Positions 1 through 11,703 are shown, numbered from the stretch's first letter. The stretch: DNA of 64,000 bases from Rotaria socialis (GCA_905331475.1 CAJNYU010000714.1:1-64000); one strand, 5' to 3'. Numbers and translations are program-made. The notes: generated by a model from the sequence alone, not told the origin.

Positions 1-867
1 TAATAATCTTTAATTCTCTTCTATACATAGAAAATGACTGACATTTATTGCTTTATATTTAACGAATCTTATAGTTGTGCAATCATTTTCAAAAATCATT
101 TATCTCGTTTCGCATATAAAAATAATTTATTTGAAATTCATTCGTTCTAAAATAAATATTGAATTTTAATATCACGTCTCAATGCTCCACCATCATCTTC
201 ACATCTGATATATAATTAGAAAAAATATTTGACAATTCTTTAATTTAATCGAAAGGTGTTGTTCTAGTAGGCTGATGGAAACCTGCGAAGAAGAGTGTCG
301 GTGTGGACATGAGATTTATTTACACCCACACCCACCCACAATCACTGGACTTTAATGGAAAGTAAAACCTGACCGTAGTCTTCAGTGCGGTAGTAATGTC
401 CTTTTTCAATGGCTACCGTTAAAGTTATAAGTTGCAGCATCTATGGAAACGGTAAGTGATAAAACTCAATAGTTAATTCGAGAACATTTTCAATTGTGAC
501 AAATAACTTTTATTTTGAAGAGTATAAATATCGTCATCAACAAATGGAAAGTTGCATCTTTGTAAATCATATGATTCTTTTTTTAATTCATTAACTATTG
601 AAAATGAAATCTATTAGTATTTAATCAGTCGAATATCTATTGAATTTCCTCGAATAGCTTTGAGTAACATCACCTTTTTTTGTCATACGCCTATAATGAC
701 AAAATATTTTCTTTCAATTCCTATTATGAGCAAATATTCTAGAGAACAGCAGAAATAGTTTGCTCAGAGAAATTCACACCAAAGTGTTTTTTCCACATCA
801 ATAAAATATCTTAATATGAAGCAAAGTCAGTCATTTTCTATGTATAGAAGAGAATTAAAGATTATTA
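1..867. mobile_element. DNA element bounded by perfect 42-bp inverted repeats
   Basis: Bases 1-42 are the exact reverse complement of bases 826-867. Similarity continues imperfectly inward on both sides (TGCTT and ATT blocks). No gene is recognisable between the arms. The left arm begins at the window edge, so the true outer end and any target duplication cannot be seen. The simplest reading is a nonautonomous terminal-inverted-repeat element of at least 0.87 kb. It lies just downstream of the first F-box gene and contains a telomere-like hairpin. Confidence 0.6.
296..340. repeat. Telomere-like hairpin (degenerate)
   Basis: A GTGTCGGTGTGG block faces an ACACCCACACCCACCCACA block about 15 bases later, so the two can pair as a hairpin. 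The right block reads as TGTGGG-type repeats on the minus strand. Related structures lie at 3195-3260 and 32571-32622. Confidence 0.45.
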
Positions 868-958
868 TTGTATTTATGCTCTCTGTTCTTTGGCACAGCA
901 GAGTTTAAATAAAAGAATATTTCATTTTTTTAAAAGGATTTTCGTTTATTAACACCAC

Positions 959-2924
959 TTATAACAAAGGAAAATATTGATGAAAATTTTCTGGACGAAC
1001 AAATGCTTGACATACGTCAAGACTTCTCAATCTATCGAAATTGAAATACGTTACATTATTGGTAAAATTATTTGTTATCGTTGTGAGTGATTCGTATTCG
1101 ATACGAAGATTTAACAAACGAGGTAGATGAGCATTATTTTCCAAGAGAAATAGTTCAACATAGTCAACATGCGCATATTGTCGATAGAGAGATGTAAGAT
1201 AAGGAAATGTGATTAATGTTGATGAATGTTGCTTGTCTTGTTGTGGATGACGATTAGATAAATATAAGAATCGAAGAAAAGGAAAATCTTCTGAAATTAG
1301 TTTAAATAATTTATGTTCAAAAGGAATTTTATCATGCATCGTTAATTGCCGAACTGCCTGAAACTTGCCACCTTGATAAGAATTGTTGAGTTGAACAAAG
1401 TCTTCGAAATCATATGGAACTGAATAGAGAAAGCAGTAGCCTTCAGTCTTCATTAAATTAGTACGAACATATGAAGTAACTTGTTGATATCCTCTTCCAA
1501 TGAAACTACGTTGAATATCTTCATTCGATGGAAACTCAACGCGAACTTTATCGTTGAAGACTTCCGTGTTGATACAAAATGTGAATTTCTTTAGGTGTGT
1601 CATGCAAATAAGAAATTGATCATATAATTGAATACCATCAACATAAGTCGAATCAAATCTTGCTACTGATAGATATAATTTCAATTCTTCAAGATTTATC
1701 ATTCGACAAAGTAATGGAACAATTTGAGTATCATAACAACATGTGAAACTAGGCGCAGTTAATGATAAATATTTCAACTTGGGAAGCTTTTTCTACAAAG
1801 TAAATAAAATAAAAATGATTTATTTAGTTTAATATTTATCTTGCAGAAGATGATGATTGAAAATGTACTTACTCTTGAACCTATATCTAATATTGGATCA
1901 AATATCTGTCCAATATTAATAATTAATGTTGATAAAAACTCGAGACGACCATCAAGAAGACAAAGACAATCAACTAAACTTGCAACATTGATTTTTAATT
2001 TGATTAAAGTTGAAGACATATGAGTTGTTGATAATAGATAAAACATAGGAGTCTCGTACGTTCGTGTGGGAAACATATCACAGAAATTCAAAACAATTAA
2101 TTTTTTACATAAACACAAGATTAATTCAAAAATCTTTGAAACGGTTATCGAACAATGTTGTGTTGGCTTTTTAATATCAATATTAAGATGTGTTATTTGT
2201 TTGGTAAGAAGATCGCGAAGAATTAAATCATCTTTAATTAAAAGAAATCAAAGATAATTATTAATTTACATGTATTATCGAAATTTTAAAAGAAGTTCAT
2301 TAAACAAGATACTCATAACTTTTTAACAGAGACAACTAGAGACCTGCGTTCTTCGTCGTTCGAAAGGACAGGGTAACGTTACCAATCCGTTCTTTCAAGT
2401 GATGAAGACTACAGGTCTCTAGTTGTCTCTGTTAAAAAGTTATATACATTTTGTTTTAAGAATTCTGATAATAATTAAATTCATTATTTTGCTAGTTAAT
2501 GACGAACGAAATCAAATAGTATACCTATTAAAGATTGATAAAGTATTTCTTCTTGAAAATTAGTAAGTGATAAAGAATAAAGTTGAGGATAGTTGGCAGC
2601 AAGAATAATATGTTGCATTGAATATTGTTCAATAGTCAGTTTATATACTTGATGATGAATACGAGGTAAAACTTTTTCACAAATTTTTGAAAGAATTTTA
2701 GTATCTATTGAAGATGTTTGATCATACAGTGAATTAATGGTCATTGTATCAGTCATATCAATATTACGAACATAAAGATAATCAAGTGTTAATCGATCAA
2801 ATTGTTGATTAACATCAACAAGTGAATGAAATACATCAGTGGTATTGAGTTTATTTAAAATGGCGAGCAAAATTTCATCAGGTAAATCAAGTATATTGAA
2901 ATCATTATTATTCAATGTATTCAT
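959..2924 (-). CDS. F-box protein, divergent leucine-rich type (paralogue 1)
   Basis: Three-exon model on the minus strand: 2924-2525, 2231-1873 and 1792-959, giving 530 aa. Donors (GTATAC, GTAAGT) and acceptors (TAAAG, TTTGTAG) are canonical and the phases join. The ATG at 2924 is chosen because the longer open frame has no upstream ATG. Residues about 10-57 form an F-box (LPDEILLAILNKLN core), which in this family binds SKP1 within SCF ubiquitin ligases. The rest is leucine-rich with irregular LRR-like strands (ITHLNIDI, LIKLKINV, LRNLRIEY-like) that probably bind a substrate. It matches the neighbouring gene at 3694-5522 in exon structure, phases and motif order, so the two are tandem paralogues. 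Intron 1 carries a MITE. The substrate is unknown. Confidence 0.82.
2318..2440. mobile_element. MITE-like foldback with 32-bp perfect arms and TA target site
   Basis: Bases 2315-2346 are the exact reverse complement of 2412-2443. The element proper starts ACTTTTTAACAGAGACAACT and is flanked by TA on both sides (2316-2317 and 2441-2442), as in Tc1/mariner-type MITEs. The interior is partly self-complementary and centred near the palindrome GGTAACGTTACC (2372-2383), so nearly the whole unit can fold. It sits inside intron 1 of the first F-box gene and leaves both splice sites intact. Confidence 0.85.
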
Positions 2925-3693
2925 GTCTATAACAAACTCATACAATACATTTATCTCGATGTATACCTATACATCTCATCGCCGTCTATGAGAAGAATGA
3001 CGAACAAATATTGATGCAGTCAAGTTATTTTGCAATTCGGCTAATTTAAAATGAACTAACCAATAGAATTGGTATTATTTGATATATGTAGAAATGTCAA
3101 TCATTTTTCTTATGATCTACTGACTGATGAAATGAATGAGCTTATTTTCTAGTGGTTACTTCTAAATACACTATGTGAATGTTTTTTTAAAACTGGCGTG
3201 TGGGTGTGGGTGAGAGTGTGTGTATAAGGAAGTCACGTATCCGCACCCACACCCACACCCTCAAGAACATGGACGATGTTCATCAGATCTTACATTGAAA
3301 AATCATCATTTGTTTTGACCTCTTCAAATTCATCTATACAATAAACACTACAAAGGCTTGAATGAATTCAGTTCTTACTGCACTCTCTGGTTTTTGAATC
3401 ACAACCGGTTAGTTTCTACAATCATGAAAGCTAACAATTGCTAGAAGATGAATACACAGTACCGAAAATCATGGCAATCATACTGTTGATCATGTTACAT
3501 ATCTTTGTCATAAAATAAATTTATTGTTAAACAAAGAAATTCTCCAAATTTTATCTTTCAACTCAATACACTATACATATATTTATTCACACAAAATAAA
3601 TTTATTTCGCAAATTATTACATATCACACACAAGCATTTTCCTTACTATAGAGATTTTCTTTTCTTTTTGTTTAACTGAATATTTTTCTTTTT
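2925..3693. other. Spacer between the two F-box genes
   Basis: No coding signal was found. The spacer contains a telomere-like hairpin (3195-3260). From 3265 on it holds sequence that recurs at 12145. Part of it must serve as promoter of the first F-box gene and 3' flank of the second, but no clear TATA box or poly(A) motif stands out. Confidence 0.5.
3195..3260. repeat. Inverted telomere-like repeat hairpin (TGTGGG arms)
   Basis: GGCGTGTGGGTGTGGGTG at 3195-3212 faces CACCCACACCCACACCC at 3244-3260 across a loop of about 30 bases. Each arm is about two to three units of TGTGGG, the telomeric repeat reported for the bdelloid Adineta vaga. The arms point in opposite directions, so this is not a simple telomere remnant. 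It abuts the left edge of the segmental duplication that begins at 3265. Confidence 0.7.
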
Positions 3694-3833
3694 TCATATT
3701 CCCATGAATCCCGAAAATTGTATTTCCGCATTGGGAAAATATTCTTGTAAAGAATTTGAACGTTTTCGTTCACCATATAAATATAACATATCTATTTTGG
3801 CACAATTCATTCGGGTAACATCTCTTGCGAAGT
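3265..3833. repeat. Segmental duplication, copy A
   Basis: This segment covers the last coding part and 3' flank of the second F-box gene. It recurs in the same orientation at 12145-12753 with only scattered substitutions. Copy B has about 40 extra bases near 12550-12590, flanked by TTTTCTTTTCTTT direct repeats, consistent with a deletion between short repeats in copy A. The copy B similarity stops at the assembly gap, so the true extent is unknown. Confidence 0.9.
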
Positions 3834-5522
3834 AGTGTGTTACTCGTTGTAAAGATTCATAGTTGAGATGAAGACTAACATTTTTTGGCAAACACGCTTT
3901 GGTATCAAATAAAAATTCTTCCATGTAATCATCATGAACATCGACAAGACGAAGTTCACTAAGAAAAAAATATTTAATAACAGATAAATTCTGATTATCA
4001 TTGCTTGATTCATCAGAATGTTTACGATTTTGTGATTTAAAATTGTTCACACATAATTCTTGCATATATGGAAATGATTGAACAATTCGAAGAAAGAATT
4101 CATGTTCAAAAGGATATTCATCGTGTAAGAATACCGTACGAACATTTTTAAATAATCCACCTGGAAAATTATTTGTAATACTACCACAATACGGCATTAA
4201 AGATGGATATGAGTAAATATGACATTGACTTCTTTTTTCCTCTGAAAAATAATCAACATAAGAAATAATTTGATCGTTTGGAAAGTCAATGAATGTGCGT
4301 TGAATATCATCTCTCGATGGCAAATTCATTTTATTGTCAATATACATCAATGAACTAATATAAAATGTGAATTGATTTAAGCGTAACATACGATTAATAA
4401 TGCGTCTCTTCAAATCGTTTCCATCAATAAATGTCTTACGATCACAGACGGTAAAACACAAACCAAGTACCTCTAGATTGGACATCCGATATAGTAATGG
4501 TAGGATTGTTTCATCATAATTCGAAATTTCGAAATCACAAGACAAAGAAAAACATCTTAGATTTGGCAAATCGCCCTAAAAAGAATTTTGTTATTCGATA
4601 ATATAGAGATATTTCTTGCAAAACTAACCTGATTTTTGTAGTTTCGTGGACAATAAGTATTAACCATATCAACATGGAGCGTATGAAGTTGACTAAAACG
4701 ACCATCAAGAAGATAGAGACAATTTGCGAAACATTGTACTCTGATATTTAATATCAAAAGGCTTGAAGAATAAAGATTGGGAGGTGACAGTTCCGCAAAA
4801 TTGAATCGAAGAGGACTTCTATGCGATGATTCATAAAATGTTAAAGCCGTCAGACGCGCGCAAACATTGAAGATGTAAACACATATTTCTTCCACTGACA
4901 ATGATGCCTCATGATAATCATCATTTTTATTCGTCGTAATTAAAAGTGTTGTAATCTGATTTTTGAAAATGCCAGATGACAGAATTTCATCTAAATACAT
5001 ACGTATGTACAGTATTAGTTAGAAAAACATGTCTATGAAAATAATATCAATATATTTTCAATTGATCTAGTTATCTTTATTAGTTTAATAAGTCGTTCAC
5101 CTTGGTTTAAAATAAAAATGATTGAATTAAATTGTCTTACCAGTAAAAAGACATCGAACTGATTCTTCATTAATATTATAAAGACCGAGACCGTATAAGT
5201 TCGGATAATGAGCAGCACGTAAAACATATTTCATAGAGGATGATTCAAGATCAAGCCATTCGATTTTATGACGAATTTCAGGTAAAATTTGTAAACGAAA
5301 TCGATTAAGGATCATGTCAGAAGAAATTAGATCAATAAAATTATTTGACATCCATTCAACAAAAGTCAAACGACTTGTAAAAATTGAATCCTTAATAAGC
5401 CGATTTAGTCGTTCATTAACACCGTGCAAAGTAAAAAGTACATCAAAATTGTCGAGTTTTTTGAAAATAATCATAAGAATTTCATCAGGTAAATCATGTA
5501 GTCCAATGCATGAATATTCCAT
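3694..5522 (-). CDS. F-box protein, divergent leucine-rich type (paralogue 2)
   Basis: Minus-strand exons 5522-5141, 4990-4629 and 4575-3694 give 541 aa with canonical GT-AG junctions (donors GTAAGA and GTTAGT; acceptors ATTTAG and TTTTAG) and consistent phase. The ATG at 5522 begins MEYSCIGLHDLPDE. The F-box lies at residues about 7-52 (LPDEILMIIFKKLDNFDV). The rest is an LRR-like array with hydrophobic beta-strand repeats. Exon positions match the first F-box gene. The family usually presents a substrate to an SCF ubiquitin ligase through SKP1, and the substrate here is unknown. The last 46 codons and the 3' flank are duplicated at 12145-12753. Confidence 0.83.
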
Positions 5523-8500
5523 GTTTATTTTCACTTATCGATTGTTTTCAACTTATGAAAAGTCAACCTTTTTATGCATATATATACTCATCTTTTTATG
5601 TGACCGATGTCGTCAATGAAAAAAAAGAATATATTTTTCTCTAGCCAAAATTGACGATGAATTGAAAGAATGAATGTTGTGTTTATCTCATATGTCATAT
5701 GATAGAAAAAAAATGATATTGTTTCTTTCTTTATTTATTTATTTTATAGCACAAGTGAGCATTTGGTGAATTCAATTGGCAATTTGTTAAAGTTAAAATT
5801 TATTAATTCAAAGATGGTTCTCTAATCATTTAGGAAAATGAAGTTCAAAGTTTAAGAATAGACGCTAAAATATAAAATTCATTTGAAATTTCGTATTCAG
5901 CTGCAAGAGTATTTTTTCCCTTATATATTCATATTTCAACGCTTTATTAACGATGCATATAAATCATATGGATGAATAACTCAAATTTTGCACCGATCGA
6001 GATCAATTAATATCGGAAGTTTGGCCGATAGTACTTATTAGAAGTTTTACAAAGAATACAATGTTTAACTCGGTTTCTTCTGGCCGTTTCTTGCAAAAAA
6101 AAATTCTATTTTCTCATAAATTTGATCTCTTAGAATTATGAATTTCATTAATTATGTTATATGTAAGGAAAACAATTACACGAGTTGGTTTTAATGACAG
6201 ATTTTTATTCAAAAAAAATGATACTAAATTACGAGTTAGTTTTTATCTGATTTTTCATAAGAAAATTTCACTTCGATTATCAATAATTAGATTGATTAAT
6301 TAATTTTCCTGTCCTATTCAAGCACTAGACACAAAATCAAAACAACTGCTTTTCAACGTTGAATACATTTTATTTTGTTCATCAGACTCGAAACATTTCA
6401 ATGGAACTGAAATGTTCTTAATTACGAGTACAGACTAAAATATCCATTCTTGTTTGTTTTAAGTCTAGATTATTCATTAATCAAACACTTGCCAATCAAT
6501 GATCGATATTCGATACAATATGTTATATATTGTATTAGATCGATTATATTATTGAAGTTATATGAAAAGTTATTTTTATAAACATATATTAAAATGAATT
6601 GTAACAAGTACAAATAAATCTCTCAATCGAAATAAACATTAAGATTCATCATCTATGGATATATTTGATAAAGTTAATATCGAAATGTTTCAATGAAATT
6701 CATTAAAATAATTATGTGTCAATTATACTAATGAAATACTTCAATAATTGCTTAATCATATAATGTCTATTCTTGAACAAGAACAATATTGATTAAAAAT
6801 TTATGGATGTTCGCCTTGATTTTCTATTAATAATTGATCTTGTCGAAAAAGTAATAGATTTATGATTTTGAAAAGCAACTTATGTTAATAACTTAATCAA
6901 TATAGATGTTCAACATCTAAAATTTGGTAACAAAAAAAAGCATTTTTTTAAAATTTTTTCTTTATCACAACAAGACTTGGTTTTTATTTGTTAGGAATTA
7001 AAACAAATTGCAAAGCATCATCTAATTTTACTATCATTCATTCATGTTGATGACGCTCAATATTCAGTTGATCAATAGCGAATGACAAATAAATTGAATC
7101 TATGAAATGATCATGTTATTGCACTTTTATAAACAACAACAAATGGTCGTTTTAGATATGAAAAGATGGTAAGAGTCTTTTGCATCCTTTGTAAGAGAAA
7201 TTAATTGTAACATTCAGGCACCATTTGAAGAATGAGAACATGTTACTCTAACATCTGTTTTTCATGAGTTTATTTTTCTCTAAGCATGACATTTAAAATA
7301 CAATATCTAGTTTTGGTGGTTTTAGTTTTTATCAATGAAATTGTTTTTTCTTGTTTTCAGCAGAAATTGTTAATTTATCAATCATGATTCCAAATGATAG
7401 AACATCCAGTTGAAAAGCTAATATTATTTTTAAAAAAAAAGAATATTTAGAACTATTGATCAACTTTATAAAGAACAATTAATAAAATTTATGAATACAT
7501 TTAAAAAAATACTCAACGAAATTTTATCAAATTCATAAAACAAAAAGAAAAGGTTCGACAATAAAACATTGAAACAAAGAATTCAAATGAAGGATATTTG
7601 TTTTTTAATCTGATATGATTCATTTGACCACGTGTACTTGAACAATTCAGTTGTAATGGTAGACTCAAAGGAATTTATATTTGTAGAAATAGTTTTTCGA
7701 ATTGAATTTTATTTGAAGAATTTAATTAATAGTAAATTGAAATTAAAATATTTTCCATGATATAGTTATACTAAGATTTATTAAGCAATAGTCTTCTTTT
7801 GTATCGGAACACAGAGTTTCTATGGAGAGTCAATTTTGATGCTTTTTTTTCCAAGGAATTTAGTGTTTGAAAAGTTAACATTTACAGCACTTGATTAGAG
7901 ATGAATTTTTTTTGAGAATTATTCGTAGACAAGATATGATATTCAAGACTGTTTCGAGGAAAACAGAACATTCATTTGAGCTTTTATAATCTATGTTATT
8001 TTAAATAATAGAATTTAGTAAATGACGAAGATGTCTAGCATGGCCAAGTATTTGTCGGCATCATCATCCTAGAAAAGGCAAGGATCCTATGAGCCACTGC
8101 CACAATTCTAAAGAATTTCTCTAAGATACATCTAGAAAAATTTGGTTCTTCATATCTCTCTAGTCTGGATCCCTAATCAAACAATTTACAATCAGATCCA
8201 ATCTATAGTAAGCCAATCAAACGTTAGCCTATGTTTGTTAACATATTAAAACGAATACAGGTGTCTCAAAAGCCCTGATCACTTAATAAATTTGTATAAC
8301 TCCATTATTGATCAAACAACCAAATAATTTTTTTTTAATTTGAGAAAGGAGACCTGTAAGTTTTCTTCCTAAGGACAAAGTTTATATATAATCAATAAAG
8401 ACTATTACTTGTGACTACAATATAAAAGTTTGGAATTATCTCAATATCAGAAAATAGTATTCTACGTTTACATATGTTTGCTTCGATTTCTGTCATTATT

Positions 8501-8536
8501 ATAAACTTTGAATCATCAGCATCAGTTAAATATATG
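5523..8536. other. Gene-free AT-rich region
   Basis: Both strands were read. Open frames are short and lack family motifs or splice-consistent partners. Homopolymer runs and simple AT-rich sequence dominate. The first few hundred bases probably contain the promoter of the second F-box gene, which is divergent to this region. Confidence 0.5.
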
Positions 8537-10022
8537 CCTAAAAAATATATGTATAAGTATGTCGTGCTCATTATTATTAGAGTTTTTCAAGTCATGCACT
8601 TATGTTTCTATGATTGAATTTATTATAAATAGAAATTCATGTTGCTAAAAGAGAATCTGTGAAAATAATCAATGACATACATGTTCTATGTTAAGGGTAT
8701 CCATAATTACTCGAGTATCATGAAGCTACCAATAGAAAATAACTAAACAAAGAATGATTATTTCATTCATTCATCAAGAAATTAACACATGCGATTATGA
8801 AAAATCCTATTTATTTCCTCAATTTGATTCATCTGCAAGGACTACTTCTCATATTTTAATTAGTTCTTCCTACTGCTAGTTTACTATAAAACAGAACAAA
8901 AGATATGTGAAACAATATAAGAAGACAAATAACACAGAAGATCGAATTCTAAGAGAGAAAGATGCTTTCCAATTTTATTATTACTCTCTTTATTTCTCAT
9001 TGCTTTCAAAATCACCTTGAAAAATTCTACATAATTATAGAATATTTTCATTAACAGATCTGCTGTTTTGTTTTTGTCGAATAATTCGATGGATAACATA
9101 TCAAATATTGTTTAAAATCATAAATCTCTTACTTGTCATCACATCAGTAAATTGATTTTGGAATTTTCAAAAGTTAAAAAAAAATATATATTAGGTAAAC
9201 CAAAAAATGAATCTGAAGAATGTTCTAACAATTTTTCTCATAACGTTATGGAAAATCTGTCTCAGTTTCAATTCATATGAATAGCTTAGAATTGACAGCA
9301 TCAGTATCCATCATTAAACACTTTTTATGGAATGTTGAAGTTCTGAAAAGTATTAGAAACATTTATTCTCTCATTTGATGAATTGAATCATTTCAATGGT
9401 TCATAGTTTATATTATACAATCGAACAAATCTAGTTACTTATCAGACAGCTCACAAAATGATGAACTATCATATATATGTAAACCCAAATTGTCTGAAAA
9501 GAATTAGTGAACAATTACTTATGACGTATTTCTTCCGATTCATTGACCTAGAAATTTTAGCAGACATCAAAGAATTATCTATTCTCTTGTCATATAAATC
9601 TTTCTTTATAATATATAATATTCTATCGATTATCATAAATGACAGTGAGAACGAACTGAAAAAAGAACAGCTATACTAATATCATTAGTTCTATATTTGT
9701 TTTCATCTATTGAAAGTCTTATTCAAAGTAAATTTTATCTCTATAAGTACGAATAGAAAGAGAATATTTACTTCTTGTTTTAATTAGTTTATAATTTTTT
9801 TGTGACGAAGATGAAATATATTTATAATCTCATATGCTGGTTGTATTTTTTGTAAAGAACAATTTATTTTTTCTAACATTTTACATTGATTTAAGATTGA
9901 ACATCTGTTCATTAGTACTTTAATTTACTTTCACATTTTTTTTCTGTCTGATTGACAGATAAACAAATGTAGTTTTTCTGATAGCTTTCATATCTTTTCT
10001 TTCATGATCCATTCATTAACTC
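8537..10022. repeat. Large inverted duplication, left arm
   Basis: This stretch is repeated in reverse complement at 12925-15066. Matching anchor points occur at both ends and throughout, for example the segment at 9950-10022 against 12925-12995 and the ATATATGCC end against TTTAGGCAT near 15060. By eye most bases agree, with many substitutions and small indels. Two short open frames inside (minus 8884-9099 and plus 9458-9679) are both broken in the other arm, so I do not call them genes. Confidence 0.88.
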
Positions 10023-10314
10023 TACTGCTCGTTATCGTTTCACTGAACAAATAACGGTGTTCGGAGCGGACTAATGTTCGTGCCCCATCAGTGACTATTG
10101 TAAACATGCATCTGCTCATTTCTATATCTAATCAGTAGTGTGTAGATGGAAATGAGACAGCTGTGCTATATTCGATGTTGCCCTTTCGACTTTTAACTTG
10201 GCGTTCTACTCAAAATAATAAACGCATGATGTCCTGACTTTTCGAGCAACATATTCACTATGCTATTTTCTCCAAACAATGCGAAGAACTGATTAATCTT
10301 ATTTTATCTGTTCT

Positions 10315-10320
<6 letters not shown>

Positions 10321-10348
<28 letters not shown>
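10321..10348. repeat. (CT)n microsatellite
   Basis: An uninterrupted CT dinucleotide run lies just upstream of the TATA box of the following gene. Pyrimidine tracts of this kind are common in promoters, but no function can be shown here. Confidence 0.9.
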
Positions 10349-10351
<3 letters not shown>

Positions 10352-10363
10352 GTACCACACAAC

Positions 10364-10371
10364 TATAAATA
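10364..10371 (+). promoter_or_regulatory. TATA box of the secreted His-rich protein gene
   Basis: TATAAATA lies 84 bases upstream of the ATG, which would put a transcription start near 10395. The position relative to the signal-peptide exon makes this the most convincing core promoter in the window. Confidence 0.6.
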
Positions 10372-10447
10372 CGCGTGTTGTTTTCACATATGATCATTTT
10401 CTCTTCATTTACTTGTCACTATCGTATTCGTCACTATCAAAAATATA

Positions 10448-11095
10448 ATGCATCTTCAATTAGTTGCTTTATTAGTCGTATGTGTTGCAGGTTTGTTTTG
10501 ATTTCTACAGTTATATTTTCAAAATTTTGATCGCAAATTCATATTGAAGTTTTTCTAAATATAATTTTTGTATTTTAGCTAACTATGTACAAGCATCAGA
10601 GGATATTACAACTGTTGATGATTCCGTAGCAGCAGTAGTAGAAACTACTATATCAAGTATTGATAGCGCTCCAGGTAAGATTTTCAACGAGTAGAAAATA
10701 ACCAATAATCTATATTGTATTTTGATAGTAACAGCTGCTGCTGAATCAAAAGATAGCGACGATACTAGCAAAGGTAATTGAAATATTTTTCTTCGCTATT
10801 GTATCATATAATATTATATCTAATAGAAGTTGACCATCACGAGAAAAAATTTGGTCATGGTCATAAAGAACATCATGAACACGATGCAACTATTACTATT
10901 GATGTCCATAATATTATGGATTTATTCAAGGAACAATTAAAAGAATCTGAACAACGTATTATTGCTGCTGTTGGGAAACATGATAGTTCATCATCATCAT
11001 CATCATCCTCGTCAAAAGAATCCTATCGCACAGCTGATCGTCATGCTAAAAAACAAGATACAAAGAAGAAAGATGACGATGATAATGATGATTAA
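10448..11095 (+). CDS. Small secreted His-, Ser- and Asp-rich protein
   Basis: Four exons: 10448-10490, 10579-10674, 10729-10773 and 10827-11095, giving 150 aa. All junctions are GT-AG and all introns are phase 1. The N-terminus (MHLQLVALLVVCVAANYVQA) is a typical signal peptide. It is followed by a Thr/Ser/Ala-rich acidic stretch and a His-rich segment around residues 63-77 (HHEKKFGHGHKEHHEHD). Then come a short amphipathic helix (IMDLFKEQLKESEQRIIAAV), a run of about ten Ser and a Lys/Asp tail ending in DDDDNDD. The His clusters suggest metal binding outside the cell, which is inference. I recognise no family. The gene sits between the arms of the inverted duplication and has a clear TATA box and poly(A) signal. 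Confidence 0.8.
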
Positions 11096-11212
11096 ACTAT
11101 AAAACAATCATATTAATCCTGCAACCTGATAATTTCTTTGTTTTGTTTTAGTGCAGTTATTATGCTAATGATGTGTATGCACCCCCCTGTTTTCCTGCCG
11201 TTTGTATATTTC

Positions 11213-11218
11213 AATAAA
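11213..11218 (+). terminator. Poly(A) signal of the His-rich protein gene
   Basis: AATAAA lies 118 bases after the stop codon and is followed by an A-run. Confidence 0.6.
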
Positions 11219-11225
11219 AAAAAAA

Positions 11226-11402
11226 GTGACAATTTAAGGTCCAACACGAGTCTTTATATGATTCAAGTTCATTTTAGCTTGACTTCGTAACTAAAATACA
11301 AAGAATAAATTTAAAAAAATCATATGGAATTTTCTTATTTTCTAACTTAACATCAGTTGTTAATCGTAATTTTGCTTGTTCAACTTGATGACGGATATCT
11401 TG
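11226..11402 (-). pseudogene. Possible last two exons of an interrupted gene
   Basis: On the minus strand, an open stretch (about 11402-11346) encodes DIRHQVEQAKLRLTTD. It ends at a GTTAAG donor, and a TATTTTAG acceptor then leads to LRSQAKMNLNHIKTRVGP and a stop. The frame is continuous across this junction. Upstream on the minus strand the sequence becomes the LINE fragment, so the remaining exons are missing. The family is not recognised. It could be chance. Confidence 0.3.
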
Positions 11403-11409
11403 ATTATGA

Positions 11410-11703
11410 TGATGAGTCCATGTTACTTGTAGAGAGACAGGAAAACATCATTGACAACATCATGAGAAGAAAGTTGTAGTTGTTCGGCCACATCGGTCGA
11501 ATGGATGATGATAGGCTGATAAAACACACCGTATTCTCTCGAGTCAATGGTAAATCAAAAAGAGGACGTCCATGCAGAGAATGGCTGGACGATATCATAG
11601 AATGGTGTGGACGCAGTGGACAGGACCTGCTCCACCTGACACAGGATCGGAGACAATGGAAAAACATTATCCGATCAGTGGTTGGCCCCAACGGGCGCTA
11701 AGC
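11410..11703 (+). pseudogene. Non-LTR retrotransposon (LINE) C-terminal fragment, dead
   Basis: The frame encodes the tail that follows the reverse transcriptase in many LINE polyproteins: (R)RRKL-stop-LFGHIGRM, then KRGRPCREWLDDI, then a DRRQWKNIIRS-type block and a stop at 11701. An in-frame TAG lies just before LFGHI, where functional copies have a sense codon. No upstream RT or endonuclease is present. Base composition is visibly richer in G and C than the surroundings. This is a 5'-truncated, inactive insertion. Confidence 0.75.

Noticed and set aside
8884-9099. 71-codon minus-strand frame in the left arm of the inverted duplication
   Set aside because: The equivalent frame in the right arm is broken by stops and indels, so there is no sign of protein-level constraint.
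9458-9679. 73-codon plus-strand frame in the left arm
   Set aside because: Stops and frameshifts disrupt the same frame in the right arm.
11404-11691. 95-codon frame antisense to the LINE fragment
   Set aside because: A shadow of the LINE coding strand, where the family motifs are.
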